In this document: piece by piece, positions 16,539 through 23,785 of the stretch
Position numbering within the stretch: position 1 is the first letter of the stretch
How the letters are laid out: every line of letters begins with the position of its first letter
Source: an uncultured Bacilli bacterium
GTDB taxonomy: Bacteria; Bacillota_I; Bacilli_A; RF39; UBA660
Assembly (NCBI GenBank): GCA_934101425.1
Contig: CAKOQQ010000007.1
Coordinates: 13,564 to 77,563 of the forward strand
Reading direction: 5' to 3'
Length of the DNA stretch: 64,000 nt
Notes under the pieces: model-generated
What the model was told of the DNA's origin: nothing
The model's database searches: none
The model's input: only the letters and a program-made list of their open reading frames with translations
Made by a program: the position numbers and the translations under genes

Positions 16539-17638
16539 TTTTTATACCTTTTAATAAATTCTTCCATATATGAATCGAATGTTTCATCTTTTATAGTTTT
16601 TCTTATATTTTCTACTTCTCTAATTAAAAATCTAATATTATGTATTGATAATAATCTACCACCTAACATTTCATTACATACAATTAAATGTCTTACATAA
16701 GCTTTAGTATAATTCTTACAAGTATAACAATCACATTCTTCTTCTATCGGTGTAAAATCTTCTTTATATTTAGCGTTTTTAATATTAATTTTACCATCTA
16801 ATGTAAATGCATTACCATGTCTTGCAATTCTTGTTGGTAAGACACAGTCAAACATATCTACCCCTCTTTTTACTCCTTCTAATATATCTATAGGATCTCC
16901 TACACCCATCAAATATCTTGGTTTATCAGTAGGTAAATAGGTAATTGCATAATCAATCATTTTATACATAGTATCTTTATCTTCACCAACACTAGTACCA
17001 CCAATAGAATATCCATCAAAATTCATTTTTACTGTTTCTTTGGCACTATATTCTCTTAAATCTTTATATTCTCCGCCTTGTACTATTCCAAATAATGATT
17101 GTCTTTCGTTTTTGTGAACATCTTTTCCTCTTTTAGCCCATCTAAGAGTTCTTTCTGTACTATTTTTAGCGTATTCATAAGTAGCTGGATAAGGAATACA
17201 TTCATCAAAACTCATTGCAATATCACTATCTAATTTGTTTTGTACCCCTATAGATATTTCAGGAGTCAAAAATAATTTAGAACCATCTAAATGGTTTTTA
17301 AATACAACGCCTTCTTCACTGATATCTTTCTTTTTAGCTAAAGAAAAAACTTGAAATCCGCCACTGTCAGTAAGAATAGGCCCATCATAATTCATAAATT
17401 TATGAAGTCCTCCTGCTTTTTCAACTATATCAGCTCCTGGTCTTAACCATAAATGATAAGTATTAGATAATATTACAGCACTATTCATAGCTTTTAATTC
17501 TTCAGGAGTTAATGTTTTTACATTAGCAAGTGTTCCAACTGGCATAAACATCGGAGTTTCATAACTACCATAATTAGTATGTAAAACACCATATCTAGCA
17601 TGATTATATTGTTTTTTTAATTCATATTTTATTTTCAT
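16535..17638 (-). CDS. tgt: tRNA-guanine transglycosylase Tgt
   Basis: 367 residues. It exchanges guanine 34 of Asn, Asp, His and Tyr tRNAs for preQ1. The catalytic Asp91 (ILTDSGGFQVF) and nucleophile Asp264 (MFDCVLPTR) are present, as are the zinc ligands Cys302, Cys304, Cys307 and His333; numbering coincides with the well-studied bacterial enzymes. It is the first gene of the unit that continues into apbE by a 4-base overlap, so a tRNA-modification gene leads an electron-transfer operon. QueH at 98-688 acts downstream in the same pathway. Confidence 0.96.
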   Translation of the reverse strand: MKIKYELKKQYNHARYGVLHTNYGSYETPMFMPVGTLANVKTLTPEELKAMNSAVILSNTYHLWLRPGADIVEKAGGLHKFMNYDGPILTDSGGFQVFSLAKKKDISEEGVVFKNHLDGSKLFLTPEISIGVQNKLDSDIAMSFDECIPYPATYEYAKNSTERTLRWAKRGKDVHKNERQSLFGIVQGGEYKDLREYSAKETVKMNFDGYSIGGTSVGEDKDTMYKMIDYAITYLPTDKPRYLMGVGDPIDILEGVKRGVDMFDCVLPTRIARHGNAFTLDGKINIKNAKYKEDFTPIEEECDCYTCKNYTKAYVRHLIVCNEMLGGRLLSIHNIRFLIREVENIRKTIKDETFDSYMEEFIKRYKK

Positions 17639-17689
17639 AATATTTCACATCCTAACTAATTATACCTTAAAATAAATATAAAAACAAAT

Positions 17690-17720
17690 AAAAAAAGGAA
17701 AATTATTATTTTCCTTTTTT
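17690..17720 (-). terminator. Terminator of the Gre-like gene
   Basis: A 12-bp A/T-rich stem with GG/CC (17691-17702 with 17709-17720) followed by U on the reverse strand. It includes the last codons of the gene. Confidence 0.8.
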
Positions 17721-18257
17721 AGCTTGTGGATGAGTACCAATTGTTTTTTGTTTACCAACTTCTTTTGTTTCTTCTTTAACATTTTCTTTAACGATAGAAG
17801 TGATAACTCCTTTAAATACTCCAGCAGGTGCTAAATATTCAAATACTTCATTTTCTTTTTTACCATAAACAGCTTTTCCTATAGGTGAAGAAATTGATAT
17901 TTGTTTATATTCAGCATCAAAGTTAGGATTAGTTTGAACTAATACATAATTATCTTCCATTACTTTACCATCTACACTTAAAGCAGCACTAAATTTAGTA
18001 CCAATATCAACTTTTTCTGAATCATATACTGGTTCTACAGCACGAGATAAGATATCTCTATGTTCTTGAATTGATTTTTCGATTGCATATAATGTTTCTC
18101 TAGCGTGTACAACTGTTGTAGATACTGAATCACCACTACCCACTTTGAATCCTTTGATTTCTTCTGCTAAACTTTCTGATAAACTTGCTCTACTAACTTC
18201 TAAAGCAGCTAATCTAGCTTCCATTGATTTTCTTTGTTCTTTTGTTAAATATTCCAT
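17706..18257 (-). CDS. GreA/GreB-family-like transcription factor, atypical
   Basis: 183 residues from ATG 18257, which has GGGGGAAAAATT before it; the frame is open further upstream to 18320 but without a ribosome binding site. Residues 1-75 form a helical hairpin and residues 85-160 a Gre C-terminal domain, seen in SISSPIGKAVYGKK and the end fold YLAPAGVFKGVITSI. Gre factors enter the RNA polymerase secondary channel and trigger cleavage of backtracked transcripts. The usual acidic tip motif (DLSENAEY type) is missing; the hairpin tip carries GFKVGSGDSVS instead. It may therefore be a Gre paralogue acting as inhibitor or regulator. The last 25 residues are Lys-rich. Confidence 0.75.
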   Translation of the reverse strand: MEYLTKEQRKSMEARLAALEVSRASLSESLAEEIKGFKVGSGDSVSTTVVHARETLYAIEKSIQEHRDILSRAVEPVYDSEKVDIGTKFSAALSVDGKVMEDNYVLVQTNPNFDAEYKQISISSPIGKAVYGKKENEVFEYLAPAGVFKGVITSIVKENVKEETKEVGKQKTIGTHPQAKKGK

Positions 18258-18291
18258 AATTTTTCCCCCTTTACCCCTCTTGGTACCACAT

Positions 18292-18320
18292 ATACTAACA
18301 CAAAAATATGTATTTGTCAA
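18292..18320 (-). promoter_or_regulatory. Promoter of the Gre-like gene
   Basis: Reverse strand: TTGACA (18320-18315), 17-base spacer, TAGTAT with TG one base upstream. It overlaps the last codons of the HipA-like gene. Confidence 0.6.
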
Positions 18321-19195
18321 ATCATTTTTTTAATAAATGCTTGTTTTTCCTTAGAATAACCTAAATAATGCTCTTTTAAATATTTAGGTATAGCAATTGG
18401 ATAATTATCTTCTACCATATTTAAAAATGATTCCATATCAAAATCTATTAATCTTTTAAAAGTTTCATAAAATTTAGGATAATCATAAAATAGCTTTCTT
18501 GCTTCTCTTGATGGAAATGTTATATTTAAAAAAGCACTACCGAATTTTTGTTCTTTTTTTCTTTCATTTTCTTTATAATAAAATGTATATAGTCTTGCAA
18601 TATCATCAAATTTAGCGCATACACTTTTTCTACCTATATCCATCGAAAGTGAATAATCAAACATTGGTGCTAATGATAAACTATTTTTATCTTTTATAAA
18701 TAATAAATTTTCATTTACTCTGTCTATTTGATTCATATAAAAATCTATAGCTGTAGAAATAAGTAAGCTAGTTATAAAATTATAGTAATCTTTTTCTTCT
18801 TTAAAATATTCTCTTGCAGTAACAATATTAGATAGTCCTTGATCATATACTGGCAATTTAAGATCATATGTAGTAGTATATGTTTTACCTTGCAATTTAA
18901 AATTTTTTGATATAAGACCATAAGAAGTATATCTACCATTAAAGTAACTAGCTACTTTAAATTTAGCTGTAGGAATACCATTACTTTCTGCTAAGAAACT
19001 CCCTAATATTTCATTTATAAATCTCTCTAATTTATCCATAGCTTTAAAATAATACCATTCATCACCTATTTTAAACCAATTTGGTTTATGAAGAATATCA
19101 TATGGACTAGTATTAATTTCTTTTGATAATGTATCTATATCATAATCTGTTTTTTCAAGCTCAATCACAGGAGTTTTAAAACTAACTATATACAT
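18317..19195 (-). CDS. HipA-like kinase-fold protein without HipB partner
   Basis: 292 residues. The C-terminal half shows the kinase core of HipA/CtkA-type proteins: DRVNENLLF at 158-166 (catalytic Asp158 and Asn163) and APMFDYSLSM at 176-185 (metal-binding Asp180), similar to the DRHxxN ... APxFD pattern of the family. Residues 45-120 would be the nucleotide-binding lobe; KFKV and GLISKNF are candidates for ATP contacts. HipA proteins phosphorylate protein targets such as tRNA synthetases. No HipB-type antitoxin is adjacent: neighbours are murF and the Gre-like gene. GGTGATTAT precedes the ATG, and the murF terminator separates it from murF. Confidence 0.78.
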   Translation of the reverse strand: MYIVSFKTPVIELEKTDYDIDTLSKEINTSPYDILHKPNWFKIGDEWYYFKAMDKLERFINEILGSFLAESNGIPTAKFKVASYFNGRYTSYGLISKNFKLQGKTYTTTYDLKLPVYDQGLSNIVTAREYFKEEKDYYNFITSLLISTAIDFYMNQIDRVNENLLFIKDKNSLSLAPMFDYSLSMDIGRKSVCAKFDDIARLYTFYYKENERKKEQKFGSAFLNITFPSREARKLFYDYPKFYETFKRLIDFDMESFLNMVEDNYPIAIPKYLKEHYLGYSKEKQAFIKKMI

Positions 19196-19224
19196 ATAAT
19201 CACCTATTAGTTAATTATATTAAC

Positions 19225-19260
19225 ATAAAAAAATACCATTTTCAACTTAAAAATGGTATT
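19225..19260 (-). terminator. Terminator of murF
   Basis: AATACCATTTT pairs with AAAATGGTATT (19232-19242 with 19250-19260), followed by seven U on the reverse strand. Confidence 0.85.
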
Positions 19261-20528
19261 ACTTCATCTAAATTTATTCCTCTAGATCCTTTTACTAAAA
19301 TCATCTTATTTTTATATTTATGACTTTTTAAATAATTTATTAATTCTTTATAATTACAAAAATGTTCACCTTTAATATACTTAGAATAATTACCAACTGT
19401 AATTACTTCTAAATCATTTATTTTACTTAATTCATTATTTATTTTTTTATGTATTTTTTTACTATATTTACCAAGTTCTAAAATATCGCCTAATATAAAT
19501 ACTTTATTTTTATAATTTTTAATTATATCTACTATTCCCATAAGTGATTCATAACTAGAATTATAAGTATCATTTATAACTATATTTTTACCTCTTATTA
19601 TTTCTAACCTATTATTTTTACTTGTAAAATTAGTTAATACGTCTTTAATATCATTTATTTTTATATTATTTAATATACCTATTTTAATTGCAATTAAGAA
19701 ATTAGGTATTAGGTGTTTATATGGTCCATTTAATATAAATTCTTCTACATTTCCATTTATTCTAACTTTAAATATAGTTTTATCTATATCACTTTTTATG
19801 CCAAAAGGAATTAATTCATCACTACCAATTTTATCTATATTTTTATATTTTAATTTATTTAAATATTTATTTTTGCCGTTAACTATCAATCTTTTATTAT
19901 TTAAACCATCTAATATTTCTAATTTAGCTTTTAATATGTTTTTAATACTACCTAAATTACCAATATGAGAACTAGATATATTAGTAATTATTCCAATATC
20001 TGGATTTAGTAATTTAGATAATTTAGATATTTCCCCTTTATGATTCATACCTAATTCAACTACTAAAAAGTCATATGTTTTATCAAGATTAAATATTGTT
20101 AAAGGAATTCCTATATGATTATTATAATTTTTTTCACTCTTTAATACTTTATACTTTTTACTTAATATCTCATATATTAAATTCTTTGTAGTTGTTTTAC
20201 CAATACTGCCTGTTACAGCTATTATATTCAAAGGATTAGTATTTAAGATATGTTTAGATAGTTTAAATAAGCTATCATAAGTATCTTTAACTTTAATAAC
20301 TACAATATCATTAGATTTTACATCTTCATCAGTTATAATAGCTTTTGCTTTATTTTTAATACTCTCTAAAATATAATCATTACCATTTTTATATTTTCCT
20401 TTTAAACATATGAAAATATCATCTTTCTTTACTTCTCTAGAATTTATTCTTATTTTTTTAATTTTAGAGTCTTTATAGTTTCTTTCTACTGTTCCATTAA
20501 CAATATTTACTATTTCGCTTATTAGCAT
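19242..20528 (-). CDS. murF: UDP-MurNAc-tripeptide-D-alanyl-D-alanine ligase MurF
   Basis: 428 residues, normal for Mur ligases. It adds D-Ala-D-Ala to the UDP-MurNAc tripeptide in the cytoplasm, completing the peptidoglycan precursor. N-terminal MurF domain with SREVKKDDIFICLKG, then the ATP P-loop AVTGSIGKTTTK (104-115; many homologues have GSNGKT), VVELGMNHKGEI, the Mur central motif ITNISSSHIGNLGS and the C-terminal NDTYNSS and ILGDILELG. Its start codon and ribosome binding site lie inside a 13-bp hairpin (20521-20555). The nearest upstream gene is yneF. Confidence 0.95.
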   Translation of the reverse strand: MLISEIVNIVNGTVERNYKDSKIKKIRINSREVKKDDIFICLKGKYKNGNDYILESIKNKAKAIITDEDVKSNDIVVIKVKDTYDSLFKLSKHILNTNPLNIIAVTGSIGKTTTKNLIYEILSKKYKVLKSEKNYNNHIGIPLTIFNLDKTYDFLVVELGMNHKGEISKLSKLLNPDIGIITNISSSHIGNLGSIKNILKAKLEILDGLNNKRLIVNGKNKYLNKLKYKNIDKIGSDELIPFGIKSDIDKTIFKVRINGNVEEFILNGPYKHLIPNFLIAIKIGILNNIKINDIKDVLTNFTSKNNRLEIIRGKNIVINDTYNSSYESLMGIVDIIKNYKNKVFILGDILELGKYSKKIHKKINNELSKINDLEVITVGNYSKYIKGEHFCNYKELINYLKSHKYKNKMILVKGSRGINLDEVIPFLS

Positions 20529-20555
20529 AATATCACCACTAAATATTATGCTAAT
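20521..20555 (-). promoter_or_regulatory. Hairpin covering the murF start codon
   Basis: A perfect 13-base inverted repeat, 20521-20533 with 20543-20555, with a 9-base loop. On the messenger the GGTG of the ribosome binding site is in the loop and the ATG in the 3' arm. No U-run follows, so it is not a terminator. Confidence 0.6.
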
Positions 20556-20570
20556 ATAAGAAAAAAATGA

Positions 20571-20786
20571 CTACATATATTTAGTCATTGCTTTCATTGT
20601 TTGATTAACTTGTTTTTGACTTGGTGTTCTTCCCATGCTAGATAGCATAGCTCTTATCATTTGTTCATTTATAGGCGGATTTTTTTGCATATATTTTTGT
20701 AAATAATGACGTGCTAAGAAAAATCCGATTACAGCACCAACTAATAAACATACTATTGCTAGTATTAATTCTCCAAAGAATCCCAC
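20571..20786 (-). CDS. yneF: YneF family (UPF0154) small membrane protein
   Basis: 71 residues from GTG 20786; an ATG at 20795 would add three residues, but it sits one base after the GAGAGG ribosome binding site, while the GTG has 10 bases. One membrane segment (about residues 5-25, ending GFFLARHYL) is followed by the conserved tail QKNPPINEQMIRAMLSSMG and PSQKQVNQTMKAM that identifies the family. B. subtilis YneF is of the same length and also lies next to tkt. The function is not known. It is placed between tkt and murF on the same strand. Confidence 0.9.
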   Translation of the reverse strand: MGFFGELILAIVCLLVGAVIGFFLARHYLQKYMQKNPPINEQMIRAMLSSMGRTPSQKQVNQTMKAMTKYM

Positions 20787-20837
20787 TGTTATCATTCCTC
20801 TCTATAAATATTTTACTAAATTTTAATTAAAAATACA

Positions 20838-20875
20838 ACAAAAAAGGATTATTTATACATATTAATAATCCTTTT
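20838..20875 (-). terminator. Terminator of tkt
   Basis: AAAAGGATTATT pairs with AATAATCCTTTT (20842-20853 with 20864-20875), with a U-run after it on the reverse strand. The tkt stop codon is inside. Confidence 0.8.
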
Positions 20876-22828
20876 CTTAATGCTTTCTTTATCAAAATTC
20901 ATATATTTAAGTACATCTTCGGTTTTCCCACTTTTACCAAAACTATCTAAAGTTATTAAATAGTCACTATTATATACAAATTTGCCCCAACCAAAACTTG
21001 ATCCCGCTTCTATTACAAAAGTTTTATATCCTTCTGGTATTAAAGCTTTTTGGTATTCAACACTTTCTTTATCAAACAATTCCATGCATGGCATACTAAC
21101 AACTCTTAAATCAAGTTTATAAGCACTATATAATTCTTCAGCTATTTCTAAAGCTGTATTAACCTCAGTTCCCGTAGCAATTATAGTACCATGAAGTTTT
21201 ACTGCTTCTTTTCTTACTAAGTAAGCTCCTCTACTAACTTCTTTAGGATTAGATGTTGGAATAAGTTTAGTATTTACTCTTGATAATATAAGAGCAGATG
21301 GAGCAGTGCCATTAAGTATTTGATGCCATGAACCGATAAGTTCTTTAGCGTCAGCTGGTCTATAAACATTTAAATTTGGTATGCTTCGAAGAGCTGCTAA
21401 CTGTTCAATAGGTTCATGTGTTGGTCCATCTTCACCAACATTAATTGAATCATGTGTAAATATATAGGTAACGGGAATATTCATAAGAGCACTTAACCTA
21501 ATTGATGGCTTCATATAATCAGAAAAACTTAAGAAAGTTGAACCAAAAGGTCTTAAATTTGATAAAGCAATACCATTCATTATAGCTGCCATACCATGTT
21601 CTCTTACACCATACCATATATTTTTACCATTGTAGTTATCTCTCGTTATATCTTTATATTGTTCTAAATTAGTTTTTGTAGAACTTGCTAAATCAGCACT
21701 TCCACCAATCATTAAATCAGGTACTAACTCTACTAATTCATTTAATATTCTGCCATTAGTAACTCTAGTAGCTTCGAATAAATCTTCTTTTAAGTGAAAA
21801 TCGCGACTTAAAACATCAACACTTATATTTTTACTAATTAAATATTTAAGTTTATCATAATCTCCGCCAAAAGTGTTTGATACATATTCACGGTAATTTC
21901 TAGCCCATAATTCATATTTTTTCATACTTCTTGAAAAAAGTTCTTTAGTAAAATATTCTTTAGCTTCATTATCAACATAAAATTTATCTTCAGGATAATT
22001 AAACTTTAATTTAATTGATTCTAAGTCATGTTCTTCTAATTTAGCACCATGAACTTTATTAGTTCCTTCTAAGTATGAACCTTCACCTATTATTGTTTTT
22101 ACTTCTATGATAGCTGGTTTACCAGACTTAGAAGCTTTATCTATAGCTTTAGATATATCATCAACTTTATTAAATTTGGCTAATTCATAATGCCAATTCA
22201 TGGCTTCAAATCTTTCTTTTATATTTTCAGTATTACTATTTTTTAGTTCACCATCTAAAGTAATACCATTAGAATCATATAAAACTATTAAATTATCTAA
22301 TTTCAAATTACCGGCTAATGAACAAGCTTCATAACTTACACCCTCCATTAAGTCACCATCACCTACAAGTGTATATACTTTGTAGTTTACAAGTGGTGTA
22401 GTATATTTGCCATTATCTATTTTATATCTGTTTTCTAAAACTTTTTCACTAATTGCCATACCAACAGATGTAGCAATTCCTTGTCCAAGTGGACCAGTAG
22501 TACATTCAACCCCTGGAGTAACTCCATATTCAGGATGACCTGGAGTTTTAGAATTTAATGTTCTAAATTTTTTTAAATCATCTAGTGATATATTATATCC
22601 TGCCATATACATAGTCGCATATAATAAAGCAGAACCATGACCAGCGGATAATACAAACCTATCTCTATTAACCCAGTTATCATCTTTTACACTATAATTA
22701 AGATATTTACTAAATATAGTATATATAATTGATGTTGCTCCTAAAGCTATTCCTGGATGACCAGAAGAAGCTTCGTTAATCATATCAATTGATAAACTCT
22801 TTATATTATTTATTATTCTATCGTTCAT
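20849..22828 (-). CDS. tkt: Transketolase
   Basis: 659 residues, full length. This thiamine-diphosphate enzyme transfers two-carbon units between ketoses and aldoses in the pentose phosphate pathway. Visible: GHPGIALG near residue 22, TGPLGQGIATSVG, the ThDP/Mg motif starting GDGDLMEG and continuing to about 30 residues later, the central TVGEDGPTHEP-like segment (here NVGEDGPTHEPIEQLAALR) that holds the conserved Glu and His, and the C-terminal FGKSGKTEDVLKYM. AGAGGTGTG precedes the start. The order lexA - small SOS gene - tkt - yneF matches the B. subtilis lexA-yneA-yneB-ynzC-tkt-yneF neighbourhood. Confidence 0.96.
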   Translation of the reverse strand: MNDRIINNIKSLSIDMINEASSGHPGIALGATSIIYTIFSKYLNYSVKDDNWVNRDRFVLSAGHGSALLYATMYMAGYNISLDDLKKFRTLNSKTPGHPEYGVTPGVECTTGPLGQGIATSVGMAISEKVLENRYKIDNGKYTTPLVNYKVYTLVGDGDLMEGVSYEACSLAGNLKLDNLIVLYDSNGITLDGELKNSNTENIKERFEAMNWHYELAKFNKVDDISKAIDKASKSGKPAIIEVKTIIGEGSYLEGTNKVHGAKLEEHDLESIKLKFNYPEDKFYVDNEAKEYFTKELFSRSMKKYELWARNYREYVSNTFGGDYDKLKYLISKNISVDVLSRDFHLKEDLFEATRVTNGRILNELVELVPDLMIGGSADLASSTKTNLEQYKDITRDNYNGKNIWYGVREHGMAAIMNGIALSNLRPFGSTFLSFSDYMKPSIRLSALMNIPVTYIFTHDSINVGEDGPTHEPIEQLAALRSIPNLNVYRPADAKELIGSWHQILNGTAPSALILSRVNTKLIPTSNPKEVSRGAYLVRKEAVKLHGTIIATGTEVNTALEIAEELYSAYKLDLRVVSMPCMELFDKESVEYQKALIPEGYKTFVIEAGSSFGWGKFVYNSDYLITLDSFGKSGKTEDVLKYMNFDKESIKKRIINMYK

Positions 22829-22879
22829 ATCACACCTCTACTATGATAATTATATCATAAAAAGTTGTAATTAAATATT

Positions 22880-23017
22880 TTATTTTTCGACATAAATTAT
22901 ATTATTATCAATTTCTTGTTTCATAGCTTCTTTATCTCTTAAGCCTACCATGTAAGTTAAAGTTCCTACAAATACCATAAATAATAATAAAATGTGTTCT
23001 TCCATAAATTTTTTCAT
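22880..23017 (-). CDS. Small single-pass membrane protein under LexA control (YneA/SosA analogue candidate)
   Basis: 45 residues from ATG 23017, preceded by AAGGAGATG; the frame is open to 23068 but that part contains promoter and operator. One membrane segment (about 8-25, LLLFMVFVGTLTYMVGL) is followed by a charged tail ending IIYVEK. The gene is divergent from lexA, and a LexA box (23049-23062) lies between its -35 and -10. In B. subtilis and Staphylococcus the gene divergent from lexA encodes the SOS cell-division inhibitor YneA or SosA, also small and single-pass. The sequence has no LysM domain and no clear similarity, so the equivalence rests on position and control. Confidence 0.75.
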   Translation of the reverse strand: MKKFMEEHILLLFMVFVGTLTYMVGLRDKEAMKQEIDNNIIYVEK

Positions 23018-23039
23018 TCTAACATCTCCTTGCAAATTA

Positions 23040-23068
23040 ATATTAACACGAACAAGTGTATGTGTCAA
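23040..23068 (-). promoter_or_regulatory. Promoter of the small SOS gene
   Basis: Reverse strand: TTGACA (23068-23063), 17-base spacer, TAATAT (23045-23040). The spacer contains the LexA box. Confidence 0.65.
23049..23062. promoter_or_regulatory. LexA box 1
   Basis: CGAACAAGTGTATG fits the Firmicutes SOS box CGAACRNRYGTTYG at all but one position. It lies inside the promoter of the small membrane-protein gene. Confidence 0.75.
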
Positions 23069-23077
23069 TACATTTTA

Positions 23078-23091
23078 CAAACAAATGTTTG
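23078..23091. promoter_or_regulatory. LexA box 2
   Basis: CAAACAAATGTTTG fits the SOS box with one mismatch and is a near-perfect palindrome. It overlaps the -35 of lexA, giving autoregulation. Confidence 0.75.
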
Positions 23092-23117
23092 ACAACTTTA
23101 CATATGTATGCTAAAAT
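23089..23117 (+). promoter_or_regulatory. lexA promoter
   Basis: TTGACA (23089-23094), 17-base spacer, TAAAAT (23112-23117); AAGGAGGATAT precedes the lexA ATG at 23143. Confidence 0.8.
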
Positions 23118-23142
23118 GTATTTGTAAGATTAAGGAGGATAT

Positions 23143-23760
23143 ATGGAACAACTAACAAAAAGACAAAGTGATACACTTAAGTTTGTAAAAGAATATATAG
23201 TTAGTCATGGTTACCCACCTACTGTAAGAGAAATTGGAAAAGCTATAAATGTTTCATCCCCAGCTACTGTACAAGCACATTTAAATCATTTAGCAAATAA
23301 AGGATATATTAGAAAAGAAAATACAAAAAATAGAACAATTGAATTATTAGTAGAAAATGAATATGTAGATAAAAATGAACTAGTTGTTGATGTACCTTTA
23401 CTTGGTAAAGTTACTGCTGGAAGCCCTATAGAAGCTATTGAAACACCAAACGAATTCTTTTCATTACCAGCGTATTTAATACCTAAAAACAAAGAAGTAT
23501 TTACACTACATGTAAGTGGAGAAAGTATGATTAATGCTGGTATATTAGATGATGATATTGTTATTCTAGAACGCAGAAATGACGCTAGAAATGGTGATAT
23601 CGTAGTTGCTATGACAGATGAAAATGAAGTTACTTTAAAAAGATTTTATAAAGAAAATGGTTATATAAGATTACAACCTGAAAATGATTTTATGGATCCA
23701 ATTATACTACCTAACGTAACTATATTAGGGAAAGCCATAGGATTATATAGAAAAATATAA
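23143..23760 (+). CDS. lexA: SOS repressor LexA
   Basis: 205 residues. The N-terminal winged helix-turn-helix (residues 1-70, with YPPTVREIGKAINVSSPATV) binds SOS boxes; the C-terminal S24 peptidase domain cleaves itself when RecA is activated. The cleavage bond is Ala92-Gly93 in VTAGSP, the catalytic Ser is 128 (SGESM) and the Lys is 166 (VTLKRF). Two SOS boxes upstream (23049 and 23078) support autoregulation and control of the divergent small gene. Followed directly by a bidirectional terminator. Confidence 0.97.
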   Translation: MEQLTKRQSDTLKFVKEYIVSHGYPPTVREIGKAINVSSPATVQAHLNHLANKGYIRKENTKNRTIELLVENEYVDKNELVVDVPLLGKVTAGSPIEAIETPNEFFSLPAYLIPKNKEVFTLHVSGESMINAGILDDDIVILERRNDARNGDIVVAMTDENEVTLKRFYKENGYIRLQPENDFMDPIILPNVTILGKAIGLYRKI

Positions 23761-23785
23761 AGAGTCTAATTTAGACTCTTTATTA
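23759..23785. terminator. Bidirectional terminator between lexA and the rhomboid gene
   Basis: AAAGAGTCTAA pairs with TTAGACTCTTT; T-rich sequence follows on each strand. Confidence 0.85.

Noticed and set aside
18258..18320. Upstream extension of the Gre-like gene to the 18320 start
   Set aside because: The extra 21 codons contain the -10 of its own promoter and the polypurine ribosome binding site; the ATG at 18257 is correctly spaced.
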